A stretch of 64,000 bases of DNA from Weissella thailandensis (lineage in GTDB: Bacteria; Bacillota; Bacilli; Lactobacillales; Lactobacillaceae). The DNA lies in assembly GCF_005405465.1 (NCBI RefSeq), contig NZ_BJEC01000004.1:59778-123777 (forward strand), given 5' to 3'. The notes beneath the pieces were generated by a model. The model was given only the letters and a program-made list of their open reading frames with translations, was not told the origin of the DNA and did no database searches. The translations under genes were made by a program, and so were the position numbers. Positions 1-7,859 of this stretch are shown here, in pieces (the stretch's first letter is position 1; the number at the start of each line of letters is the position of its first letter).

Positions 1-1
1 G

Positions 2-313
2 ATTGGACAAGCAATTCGTTTTTCCGTGGCACAATATCGTAAATTTCCAAAGCAGGCCTATTTTATGGGTACTCTTTGGAGCAACCAGGAATTATTAGAT
101 CAGCATGCTATCGAGTTTGGTAATACTATGGAAAGTCCTTTAGCGGATCTTTTTGTAAGAATTCAGCAATCACCTGAGTATTCGCCTCTTTCTCATGATG
201 TTTTGGAAATATTTTTTACTGTACCGACTTTGGTTTTAGAACGAGAGCCAAAGATGGATGAAAAAGAACTCAATCAAATTATTAATATGGTAACAAAAGC
301 TATCAAGAAATAG
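2..313 (+). CDS. C-terminal part of a transcriptional regulator, probably TetR-type (partial)
   Basis: The reading frame is open to the left edge of the window, so this is the 3' end of a gene whose start lies outside; the GTG at 26 is only an internal codon. About 103 residues remain. They are mostly amphipathic helix, with a charged C-terminus rich in Lys. The DNA-binding N-terminus is missing, so TetR membership is an inference from the helical look and from the position directly upstream of a reductase cluster, where such regulators are common. A hairpin overlapping the stop codon ends the unit. It could equally be another all-helical ligand-binding domain. Confidence 0.45.
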   Translation: MGQAIRFSVAQYRKFPKQAYFMGTLWSNQELLDQHAIEFGNTMESPLADLFVRIQQSPEYSPLSHDVLEIFFTVPTLVLEREPKMDEKELNQIINMVTKAIKK

Positions 314-325
314 CTTTTGTTATTT
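292..325 (+). terminator. Hairpin at the end of the regulator gene
   Basis: An 11-bp perfect inverted repeat (AACAAAAGCTA at 292-302, TAGCTTTTGTT at 311-321) with an 8-nt loop overlaps the stop codon and runs into TATTTAT. The U-tract is short, so termination may be partial. Confidence 0.5.
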
Positions 326-369
326 ATCTATAAAAAACTAACTATTCAGTTTTAAAGGAGGAACAATTC

Positions 370-1245
370 ATGAATAAAATTATTTTAGTAACTGGTGCCA
401 CTGATGGTATTGGAAAAATTACGGCAACAGAATTAGCCAAGAAAGGAAATCATGTCATTATTCATGGTCGTAATGAACAAAAAGCTCAAAAAACTGTGGC
501 AGAAATTAAACAGCAGGTTCCAAATGCGGAAGCAGAATACTTAATTGCGGATCTTTTCTCATTACCAACGGTTAAACAAATGGCTGAACAGTTCCAGGAA
601 AAATATGATCATCTTGATGTTTTGATTAATAATGCTGGTGCTGTGTTAGATGATACGCGTAGGGAAACAGACGGCATCGAAAATACAATGGCCCTTAATG
701 TCTTAGCACCATTGTTGTTAAATCAACTATTGTTGCCTAGTCTAGAAAAAAGTTCAGACGGCAGAATTATTAACATGTCATCTGGCACTCATCGTCAAGC
801 CAAACCAGATATGGACGACCTAAATTTGAAAAATGAGCCTTCTGGGCAAAAACGCTATGGCATCAGTAAATTATTTGTTATTTGGAATTCGCAACATTTG
901 GCAGCTGAATTACAAAAACGAGGTATAACAAATGTAACGGTCAACTGCTCTCATCCAGGTGCAGTCGGGACTAATTTTGGTCAAGATAGTGATAATGGAT
1001 TTATCAATAACATGATTTATAAAGTTGCCTTGCATTTAATGCCAGCACCAGAAAAAGGAGCTATTACAAACATTTATCTAGCTTCATCGGATGAAGTAAA
1101 GGGGGTGACTGGCAAATTCTTTAATAATAAGAAACAACTTGAAAAACCACAAATGAAGGAGCATACCCCTGAAAGGGAACAACAACTGTGGGATTATTGC
1201 ATGAGGGTCATTGCCCCATATCTTAAAGAAACAACACATGCCTAA
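370..1245 (+). CDS. Short-chain dehydrogenase/reductase (SDR), copy 1
   Basis: A 291-residue NAD(P)-dependent oxidoreductase of the classical SDR type, resembling the retinol-dehydrogenase-like branch. The nucleotide-binding motif TGATDGIG is at residues 8-15, NNAG at 87-90, and the catalytic Tyr163-x3-Lys167 pair (YGISK) follows a serine-rich strand. The residues HGRN after beta-2 suggest NADP(H) preference. A strong AAAGGAGG ribosome site precedes the ATG. The extended C-terminus (GVTGKFF, then WDYCM) is shared with the genes at 2267 and 4720, which marks the three as paralogues. The substrate is unknown; a small carbonyl compound is plausible given the aldo/keto reductase alongside. Confidence 0.88.
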   Translation: MNKIILVTGATDGIGKITATELAKKGNHVIIHGRNEQKAQKTVAEIKQQVPNAEAEYLIADLFSLPTVKQMAEQFQEKYDHLDVLINNAGAVLDDTRRETDGIENTMALNVLAPLLLNQLLLPSLEKSSDGRIINMSSGTHRQAKPDMDDLNLKNEPSGQKRYGISKLFVIWNSQHLAAELQKRGITNVTVNCSHPGAVGTNFGQDSDNGFINNMIYKVALHLMPAPEKGAITNIYLASSDEVKGVTGKFFNNKKQLEKPQMKEHTPEREQQLWDYCMRVIAPYLKETTHA

Positions 1246-1289
1246 ATTTATTTATTGCAAATCATTTTTAAACCAAAGGAGAGAACATT

Positions 1290-2049
1290 ATGTTTACTTC
1301 AATTAGTGGAAATGTTGCAATCGTTACCGGTGCAGCTTCAGGTGCTGGACTAGGGGTTGCAAAAGTCTATGCTAAAAATGGTATCTCAGTCGTTATTACT
1401 GGTCGCACAGAATCAAGGTTATTAAGCGCCAAAAAAGAAATTGAAGAACAAACACTTAGTTGTTGTTGCAGATAATACTGATCATGATGCTGCAGAAAAA
1501 GTAGTTTCTAAAACAATTGAAACTTTTGGAAAGTTAAATATTTTGGTTAATTGTGCACAAACTTTTCGTGCAAATATCAAAGTAGAGGATGTTAGTTGGG
1601 ATGATATTACCGCAGTTTATGAATCAGGGGTTTTTGGAGCTTGGCGCTTAATGCAAGCGGCATTTCCATATTTGAAAGAAAGCCAAGGAACGGTAATCAA
1701 CTTTGCTTCTGGTGCAGATACAACTAACGTACCACACTATGCTGTCTATGCCTCAAATAAAGCTGCTCTACGGTCGATTACCCGAATAGCTGCTAAAGAA
1801 TGGGGACCATACAACATCAATTTAAATAATGTTAACCCACTCAATCCTTCCAGAGAAAGTGACAATATCAATGAGGATCCGGCCGCTGCTGCCTCTACAG
1901 AAGCGGTGGTTAACGCAATTCCAATGCGCCGCTGGGGAGATATCGAAAAAGATGTCGGTAGTGTTTGCTTATTTCTTGCCCTACCAGAAGGACATTATCT
2001 AACTGGTATGACATTTGATGTGGATGGTGGCACGACAATTAGAAGTTAA
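1290..2049 (+). pseudogene. SDR family oxidoreductase, copy 2, frameshifted
   Basis: The first frame (1290-1475) carries the Rossmann start with TGAASGAG and then a stop. The second frame (open from about 1441) resumes with VVVADNTDH and carries the rest, including the Y-x3-K active site (YASNK) and an SDR C-terminus ending DVDGGTTIRS. The join falls between helix C and beta-3, where family members normally have some five to seven more residues, so a small out-of-frame deletion is more likely than a one-base error. The NNAG motif reads NCAQ, a second unusual point. This copy belongs to a different SDR branch (shorter C-terminus) from the flanking paralogues. It has a good AAAGGAG ribosome site. 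Translation as two separate proteins is unlikely to give an active enzyme. Confidence 0.8.
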
Positions 2050-2079
2050 AAAGGCTACGAAAAGGAGAAATTAACTATT

Positions 2080-2226
2080 ATGAAAAAGCTTATTTTGGCA
2101 ACAAGTTTAGTTTGTAACGCAGTTTTATTGTATCGATTGAACGAAGATAAAAAAGATATTTACGATTTGACAGAACGTGCACACTTTTATAAACAAAAGT
2201 TTGATGAAAACTTAGAAGATCATTAA
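2080..2226 (+). CDS. Small membrane-anchored protein, 48 residues
   Basis: An ATG preceded by AAAGGAG at a good distance opens a 48-codon frame ending in TAA at 2226. The product starts MKKLILATSLVCNAVLLYRL, a short positively charged N-terminus followed by a hydrophobic stretch long enough for one membrane pass or a signal anchor. A highly charged tail with helix-forming residues follows. It sits between two SDR genes on the same strand, with 30 nt before it and 40 nt after it, so it is probably co-transcribed. I do not recognise the family. The ribosome site, the composition and the spacing support a real gene, but there is no homology evidence here. Confidence 0.55.
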   Translation: MKKLILATSLVCNAVLLYRLNEDKKDIYDLTERAHFYKQKFDENLEDH

Positions 2227-2266
2227 ATTGAATAGGTGATTTTTTGTAAGGAAGGAGTAATAATCG

Positions 2267-3160
2267 ATGAAACCCAAAACGATATTAGTTACAGGTGCCA
2301 ACAGTGGTATTGGTTATCAAACAGCTTTAGCACTGGCACGACAAGGTTATCATGTCATTATGCATGGTAGAAATGAGCAAAAAGTTAAAAAAGCCCTTGA
2401 AGAAATTAAAGAACAATCAGGTAACGAAAATATTGATAGTGTCATTGCGGACCTGTCTTTGATGGCAGAAGTAAAAAAATTAGCAGAAAAAATCAAGGAC
2501 AGGTATGATCATTTAGACGGACTGATTAATAATGCTGGTACACAGATGGGAAATGTCAGAGTTGAAACTGCGGAAGGACATGAAAAAACAATGGCAACGA
2601 ATGTTTTTTCACCGTTGTTACTAACTACTTTATTGATACCATTACTGTCAAAAAGTGCTGACGGCAGGATTATCACGGTTTCTTCTGCTTCATATAATCA
2701 AGGAACAAGTGACAGATATTTAGATGATATTGAACTTAAAAACAATTATGAATTTAGTCGTGCGTATGGTTTATCAAAGCTCTATGTATTATGGACTATG
2801 TGGCATTTAGAAAATCAGTTACGACAAAAAGGAATTAATAACGTTACGATCAATTGTATGGAGCCAGGTAGTGCTTACTCTAATTTAGGTAGTGAGTCAC
2901 TCAATCAACGTCCAATTTGGATGAAAGCGCTAGTTGCTGTATGGGAAAAACTTCCCTTGACTAAGGATCCTAAAATACCCGGTACAACAAATGCTTTGCT
3001 TGCCACTTCCAATGAATTTAGAGGGTTAACTGGTAAATTCTTTGACTTTGAAGGCCGAATCGAAAAAGAAAATCGGGAGTATTATTCTCCACAAAACGAC
3101 CAACGCTTATGGGATTATTGTATGACAATTTGTGAACCATTCTTAAGTGAAGCTTTGTAA
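2267..3160 (+). CDS. Short-chain dehydrogenase/reductase (SDR), copy 3
   Basis: A 297-residue SDR with TGANSGIG at the N-terminus, NNAG, and the catalytic Tyr167-x3-Lys171 (YGLSK). It shares with copies 1 and 4 the HGRNEQK segment after beta-2, the KSADGRI strand, the LTGKFF motif and the LWDYCM end, so the cluster grew by tandem duplication. GGAAGGAG precedes the ATG. The aldo/keto reductase follows almost directly (TTG start 20 nt after this stop), implying one operon. The substrate is not predictable from sequence. Confidence 0.88.
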   Translation: MKPKTILVTGANSGIGYQTALALARQGYHVIMHGRNEQKVKKALEEIKEQSGNENIDSVIADLSLMAEVKKLAEKIKDRYDHLDGLINNAGTQMGNVRVETAEGHEKTMATNVFSPLLLTTLLIPLLSKSADGRIITVSSASYNQGTSDRYLDDIELKNNYEFSRAYGLSKLYVLWTMWHLENQLRQKGINNVTINCMEPGSAYSNLGSESLNQRPIWMKALVAVWEKLPLTKDPKIPGTTNALLATSNEFRGLTGKFFDFEGRIEKENREYYSPQNDQRLWDYCMTICEPFLSEAL

Positions 3161-3179
3161 TGAAAAGGGGGGAATTGGA

Positions 3180-4031
3180 TTGGAGACTGTTACACTCAAT
3201 AATGGCATTGAAATGCCCGTAGAAGGATTTGGTGGCTGGTTTGGTACTGGAAAAGAAAAACAACAAAGGTGTGAAGAGGCGGTTACAACTGCGTTGGAGT
3301 TAGGATTTCGTTTGATTGACACTGCTCAAGCTTATGGTACAGAAAAGACAATTGGTAAAGTTATAGCTCAAAGTGGCATACCACGAGAAGAATTGTTTGT
3401 CACTTCAAAATTATGGATTACTAATACTGGCTATCGCAAATCAAAAAGGGCTTTCTTTGATTCTTTGGCTAATTTAGGATTAGATTATTTAGACCTGTAT
3501 ATTATTCATGAACCCTTGGGAGATTACATGGGTTCTTGGCGTGCTTTGGAAGATTTATATAAAGAAGGTAGGATTCGGGCAATTGGGGTTTCCAATTTTT
3601 ATGAACGCCATTTAACGGATTTGATTGCTAAAAGTGAGATTAAGCCCGCAGTAGACCAAATTGAAATCAATCCGTTCAAACAACAACAGAAGATGCGACA
3701 GGTTTTATTGGCTAATAATATTGAAGTTGAAGCGTGGGGACCCTTGACTCAAGGTAAACAAGATTTGTTTCATGATCCGACTTTGACAATGATTGCCCAG
3801 GAACATGACAGAAGTGTGGTACAAATTATTTTACGATGGCTGGCTCAAAATTCAATTGTTTCGATTCCTAAATCGACATCAAAAAAACATATTCAAGCAA
3901 ATCTCGATATTTTTGACTTTGAATTAACAACTGACGAATTAGTGCAAATTAGTAGCTTAGATCAGCAAAAAGAACTTGCTGATAAAAACAAGCTTTCGCA
4001 ATTGATCAGTACAATTTTCAACCAAACGTAA
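3180..4031 (+). CDS. Aldo/keto reductase
   Basis: An NADPH-dependent (beta/alpha)8-barrel reductase of about 283 residues. The catalytic tetrad is visible as Asp47 and Tyr52 (DTAQAYG), Lys77 (TSKLW) and His110 (IIHEP). The C-terminal cofactor region has SIPKSTSKKH. I place the start at the TTG at 3180 because the AAAAGGGGGG ribosome site lies 6-7 nt upstream of it and the family begins with the segment TVTLNNGIEMP. An upstream in-frame GTG at 3147 would overlap the previous gene and lacks a ribosome site. It is co-oriented with the SDR cluster, and the likely role is reduction of aldehydes or diketones. Confidence 0.88.
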   Translation: METVTLNNGIEMPVEGFGGWFGTGKEKQQRCEEAVTTALELGFRLIDTAQAYGTEKTIGKVIAQSGIPREELFVTSKLWITNTGYRKSKRAFFDSLANLGLDYLDLYIIHEPLGDYMGSWRALEDLYKEGRIRAIGVSNFYERHLTDLIAKSEIKPAVDQIEINPFKQQQKMRQVLLANNIEVEAWGPLTQGKQDLFHDPTLTMIAQEHDRSVVQIILRWLAQNSIVSIPKSTSKKHIQANLDIFDFELTTDELVQISSLDQQKELADKNKLSQLISTIFNQT

Positions 4032-4055
4032 AAAATTTGAAAGGGTCCAATTTTT

Positions 4056-4689
4056 ATGACTAAAAGAAGCAAGTGGGGAATTTCTTTATTGATAGCTGCG
4101 CCACTGATTTATATACTAGGCGAATTCATTAGCTCTCTAGCATGGGAAAATCCGGATTATCATTATTTGACAAATTGGATTAGTGACTTAGGCGTACCAA
4201 TCGTGACTAAAACAATCAATTCTCCTTGGCACAACATTATGAATACTGGCTTTATTACGTATGGTATTCTTGCTTTTCTTGCCTTTTATTTACTTCAAAA
4301 GGTATTTTACAAAAGAAGACGAGTTGTTCTAAGCTTTGCCTTTATTCAAGGTTTGGAAATTAGCTTAGTGGGTCTTTTCCCTGGTTATCCCTGGTGGGGA
4401 GTTGTTTTTCATGGCTTGGGTGCATTAATGGCAATCGTGGGTGGAAATCTGTGCCTTATCTTTGCCAGTCATGCGGTTAAACAAACGTCATCAAAAAAAT
4501 CATTTGTCAGATTCAGTAATCTTGTGGGAACCATCGGTATAGTTTAGTTTTATCCTATGCCTATCTTTGAGTACAGTATTTACTTACGATGCCGTTTTTG
4601 AACGTCTTTCAGTTTATACCATTATGTTGTGGGATATTATTTTTGCGGGCTACCTATTAAGAACGAAGCCTTTTGTACATGAAATTTAA
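4056..4689 (+). pseudogene. DUF998-like membrane protein, frameshifted
   Basis: The first frame gives 163 residues with several hydrophobic segments and stops at 4547 after GTIGIV. The +1 frame continues directly from about 4543 with LSTVFTYDAVFERLSVY, one more membrane segment and a natural stop at 4689. Together they make a roughly 210-residue multi-pass protein of the DUF998 type. A single-base indel near 4535-4545 explains the break. DUF998 proteins have no firm function. The gene lies between the aldo/keto reductase and SDR copy 4 and was probably part of the same operon. Confidence 0.7.
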
Positions 4690-4719
4690 ACAGAACAAGA
4701 ACTAGAAAGGATATTATTA

Positions 4720-5580
4720 ATGAGTAAAAAAATTGTTTTAATTACAGGCGCTTCCAATGAAATTGGAAAAGAAACGGCTTTAGAATTGGCAAAGGGAAAC
4801 TATCAGTTGATCATTCATGGTAGAAATCCAGAGAGAACTAAGGCAGTTTACGATGAAATTATTGCGTTGGGAAACCATGATGTTAGCATGATTACAGCTG
4901 ATTTCTCCTTGCTATCAGAAGTAGCCAAATTTGCTGACAAAGTAAAGGCACAAGTTGGTCATTTAGATGTACTCTATAACAATGCTGGTGGACAGTTTGG
5001 TGAGGAAAGAGAACTAACGTCAGAAGGTCACGAAAAGACTTTTGCCATTAATATGTTGGCACCGTTCTTACTTACTAAGCTACTTCTTCCTCTATTGGAA
5101 AAGAGTGCATCGGCCAGAATTGTGACACAGTCATCAGAAAGTTACCAGAGTGCAGATCCTATTTTAGATGATATTGAGCTTGAAAATCATTACAGTTTCG
5201 GGGCAGCTTATGGTCTTTCAAAATTGTATGTTTGGTGGATCATGCGTGAATTTGCAGAACACTTAAAAGAAAATAATGTTCAAAATGTTACCGTAAACAC
5301 AGTGGAGCCAGGAACAGCGTTATCAACAGGACTACAAAGAATATCAGGGGAAATACCTGAAATGCAAAAATTAATGGATGAATATCAACAATATTCATGG
5401 TCAATTCCTGATGCAGCTGCTACAGGACTCTATATGATTACCTCATCAGATGTAGAAGGTGTCTCTGGCAAATTCTATGGTGATAAAAAAGAGAAGGAAA
5501 TTGATTCTAAGTGGTACTCTGAGAATGGTCAAGAACAAATTTGGAACTACTGTAATCAGGCTACTGAAAAATATTTATAA
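4720..5580 (+). CDS. Short-chain dehydrogenase/reductase (SDR), copy 4
   Basis: A 286-residue SDR closely related to copies 1 and 3: HGRNPE after beta-2, NNAGG, catalytic Tyr164-x3-Lys168 (YGLSK), GVSGKFY and a WNYCN end. The nucleotide-binding loop reads TGASNEIG, so the central glycine of TGxxxGxG is replaced by Glu13, which is unusual and may weaken cofactor binding. A ribosome site, GAAAGGA, precedes the ATG. The gene follows the broken DUF998 gene by 30 nt. The reading frame is intact but the enzyme may be impaired. Confidence 0.83.
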   Translation: MSKKIVLITGASNEIGKETALELAKGNYQLIIHGRNPERTKAVYDEIIALGNHDVSMITADFSLLSEVAKFADKVKAQVGHLDVLYNNAGGQFGEERELTSEGHEKTFAINMLAPFLLTKLLLPLLEKSASARIVTQSSESYQSADPILDDIELENHYSFGAAYGLSKLYVWWIMREFAEHLKENNVQNVTVNTVEPGTALSTGLQRISGEIPEMQKLMDEYQQYSWSIPDAAATGLYMITSSDVEGVSGKFYGDKKEKEIDSKWYSENGQEQIWNYCNQATEKYL

Positions 5581-5720
5581 AAAATTGAGTAGAGAGTTCT
5601 ATCAATGCAATGTAATAATGTACTGGTCAGAATCATATTAGTCACTAAATTTTGCTAGCGACCGCTGCTACACTGATTAACAGTGGGACAAGGAAAGACG
5701 GGAAAATGATTTTGGGGAAA
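5581..5720. other. Gene-poor stretch after the SDR cluster
   Basis: I see no start with a ribosome site and no clear terminator here. A short frame (WDKERRENDFGEMTG) at about 5685-5732 may belong to the remnant that follows, in a shifted frame. Confidence 0.3.
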
Positions 5721-5879
5721 TGACAGGTTGATTGGGTTGAAAGAGGCGTTATTATCGGAGCCCTCAGAAACTCTTTGCGTGTCTTAGTGAAGCACATTGC
5801 GCAAATCGCCAATGATGAGCCATGGGTTCACGACTTTGATGAAGATTTGAACGTTGATTTAAAGGATATTTTGAAGTAA
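5721..5879 (+). pseudogene. 3' remnant of an unidentified gene
   Basis: From a TGA at 5721 an open frame of about 52 codons runs to a TAA at 5877-5879, with protein-like composition (IIGALRNSLRVLVKHIAQIA, then an acidic end LNVDLKDILK). It has no start codon with a ribosome site and is followed by an intrinsic terminator, as expected for the surviving end of a gene. I cannot name the family. Confidence 0.35.
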
Positions 5880-5896
5880 TTAGAAATATGAGATAG

Positions 5897-5930
5897 AGAC
5901 TACTGACAGAAATGTTGGTAGTCTTTTTTT
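5897..5930 (+). terminator. Intrinsic terminator
   Basis: GACTAC at 5898-5903 pairs with GTAGTC at 5918-5923, followed by TTTTTTT. The same stem sequence is reused in the terminator at 6464. Confidence 0.75.
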
Positions 5931-6122
5931 GATTTGGTAATTTCGTTAAAAATGTTCAATTCATGATGAGATTGGCTGTTTTTTTGGCGTGAGTAACCTA
6001 CTGATTAATTGTATATCGTAAGTAAATAATATTTTAAAAAATTAACCCTTGCATAATATCTAAAGACGACTATCATATAGGTCGGACATACTTTTAGCTT
6101 TAGGAGGCAATAAACAAGAAAA

Positions 6123-6440
6123 ATGGACAGCGGAACCGATAAATCTAGTGATAGACGGCGCTTTATTGATGTAAATAGCAGGGTTAATATTGTGAGGTTG
6201 ATTAGTATATTAGCAACCATTATGTGTGTGCTCATGTATTTATCTTATATAACCGAAATTCAAAGTAACCTTGCTGGTAATCCGGTACCCCTTATTCAGC
6301 CACTAACCATGATGTTAGATGCCATGTTATGGGCAGGATATGGTTGGTTAAAAAAATACCGAGATTGGCCATTAGTGATATCAAATGTACCAGGTATATT
6401 CTTGGGGATTGTTACTATCATTACAATCTACGTTCATTAA
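6123..6440 (+). CDS. SemiSWEET-like sugar transporter
   Basis: A 105-residue protein with a charged N-terminus and three hydrophobic segments, the layout of bacterial SemiSWEETs, which dimerise to form a six-helix sugar channel. Family-like features are YLSYITEIQSNLAGNPVPL in helix 1 and the following loop, a Trp-x5-Trp stretch (LWAGYGWLKKYRDWP) and NVPGIFLGIVTIIT in helix 3. The N-terminal 20 or so residues are a hydrophilic extension. The only in-frame start is the ATG at 6123; its best ribosome site, TAGGAGG at 6101-6107, is about 15 nt away, longer than ideal. The gene is monocistronic, flanked by two terminators with the same stem. Confidence 0.72.
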   Translation: MDSGTDKSSDRRRFIDVNSRVNIVRLISILATIMCVLMYLSYITEIQSNLAGNPVPLIQPLTMMLDAMLWAGYGWLKKYRDWPLVISNVPGIFLGIVTIITIYVH

Positions 6441-6463
6441 ATTTGAATATAATTAATAAAGAC

Positions 6464-6497
6464 AAAAGACTACTGACAATGTTCGGTAGTCTTTTTT
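6464..6497 (+). terminator. Intrinsic terminator of the SemiSWEET gene
   Basis: AAAGACTAC pairs with GTAGTCTTT around a roughly 12-nt loop, with a run of T. The stem matches the terminator at 5897. Confidence 0.8.
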
Positions 6498-6504
6498 AGC
6501 GGTC

Positions 6505-6590
6505 TGAATATGCATTATAAAATGAATATACGTTTAATTTATGAATAAAACGCGAAAAGTGTTGCGTTTACTGTATATTTATTCTATTAT
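6505..6590 (+). promoter_or_regulatory. argGH promoter with ARG-box-like operators
   Basis: A good vegetative promoter is visible: TTGCGT at 6562-6567, a 17-bp spacer, and TATTAT at 6585-6590. Two near-palindromes resemble the ARG box (TGAAT-N4-ATTCA): TGAATATGCATTA at about 6505-6517 and TGTATATTTATTCTA at about 6572-6586, the latter inside the promoter spacer. AAACGC at 6548-6553 and GCGTTT at 6564-6569 form a further inverted repeat over the -35. Regulation by ArgR/AhrC is inferred. Confidence 0.55.
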
Positions 6591-6620
6591 TTAGAAAACG
6601 TTCAAAGAGAGGGAATTGTT

Positions 6621-7844
6621 ATGAGTAATGAGAAAGTTGTTTTAGCTTATTCTGGTGGCTTAGATACGTCAGTCGAGATTGCCTGGTTAAAAAATGCCGG
6701 TTATGATGTGATTGCATGTTGTATCGATGTTGGTGAGGAAAAAGATTTGGACAAGATCCAAGTCAAGGGTAAGCAGGTTGGTGCTATTGAATCGGTTGTT
6801 ATCGATGCACAACAAGAATTTGCTGAGGAGTATGCATTAGTTGCGTTACAAGCTCATGCTTATTACGAAGGGGAGTATCCATTAATTTCAGCATTGTCAC
6901 GACCTTTGATTGCCAAGAAATTGGTTGAAGTTGCTAAGCAGTATGGGGCAACTGCGATTGCCCATGGTTGCACGGGTAAGGGAAATGACCAAGTCCGTTT
7001 TGAAACAGAAATTCATGCCTTAGCACCTGAGATGAAAATTGAAGATCCTATTCGTGATCAACACATGTCACGTGAAATGGAAATCGCTTATGCTAAAGAA
7101 AATGGTATTCCTGTGCCAATTACAACCGAAAGCCCATATTCAATTGATGAAAATCTTTGGGGACTTGCAAATGAATGTGGTATTTTGGAGGACCCATGGG
7201 CCACAGCACCTGAAGATGCTTACGAGCGTACAACTGCTTTGGAAAATACACCAGATGAACCGGATTATGTTGAAATTGCCTTTGAGCAAGGTGTGCCAGT
7301 TGCCATTAATGGGCAAGAATATGCCTTAGCCGATTTGATTAAGGAATTAAACCAAGTAGCTGGTAAACATGGGATTGGTCGGATTGATCACGTTGAAAAT
7401 CGTTTGATTGGTATTAAGTCACGTGAAGTTTATGAAGCTCCCGGTGCAGAAGTATTACTAAAAGCACACAAGGATTTGGAAGATTTGACTACGACTAAGG
7501 ATCTTGCGCATTTCAAACCCATTATTGAAAAAGAAATTGCGGATATAATTTATAATGCTTTGTGGTACACACCTTTGTTTGACTCATTGAAAGCATTTAT
7601 TGATGAAAGCCAAAAAGAAGTGAATGGTGTGGTTCGCGTTAAGTTGTTTAAGGGTAATGTGATTTGTGAAGGTCGTCAATCAAAGAATTCACTATATAGT
7701 CTAGATTTGGCAACATACACATCAGCTGATGCCTTTGATCAGGAATCAGCTGCCGGATTCATCAAGCTATATAGCTTACCTTCAGTCGTGCATGCGCAAG
7801 TACAACAAAAATTGGCAGATGCAGAAAAAGTTGTTTTAAAGTAG
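6621..7844 (+). CDS. argG: Argininosuccinate synthase
   Basis: It joins citrulline and aspartate with ATP to give argininosuccinate in the cytosol, the penultimate step of arginine synthesis. The 407-residue length is normal. The N-terminal ATP-binding loop [23 protein letters not shown] and the [11 protein letters not shown] segment are typical of the family. GAGAGGGA precedes the ATG. argH follows after 15 nt, forming a two-gene operon behind a promoter that carries ARG-box-like sites. No other arg genes are in view, so citrulline may come from elsewhere in the genome or from the arginine deiminase pathway. Confidence 0.97.
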   Translation: MSNEKVVLAYSGGLDTSVEIAWLKNAGYDVIACCIDVGEEKDLDKIQVKGKQVGAIESVVIDAQQEFAEEYALVALQAHAYYEGEYPLISALSRPLIAKKLVEVAKQYGATAIAHGCTGKGNDQVRFETEIHALAPEMKIEDPIRDQHMSREMEIAYAKENGIPVPITTESPYSIDENLWGLANECGILEDPWATAPEDAYERTTALENTPDEPDYVEIAFEQGVPVAINGQEYALADLIKELNQVAGKHGIGRIDHVENRLIGIKSREVYEAPGAEVLLKAHKDLEDLTTTKDLAHFKPIIEKEIADIIYNALWYTPLFDSLKAFIDESQKEVNGVVRVKLFKGNVICEGRQSKNSLYSLDLATYTSADAFDQESAAGFIKLYSLPSVVHAQVQQKLADAEKVVLK

Positions 7845-7859
7845 AAAGTAGGCAAAATC

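Noticed and set aside
3147..3179. GTG at 3147 as the aldo/keto reductase start
   Set aside because: It would overlap the SDR gene by 14 nt without a ribosome site; the TTG at 3180 has AGGGGGG at the right distance and matches the family start.
7039..7329. Second open frame within argG
   Set aside because: It is an overlapping frame of a highly conserved gene and has no ribosome site or recognisable protein features.
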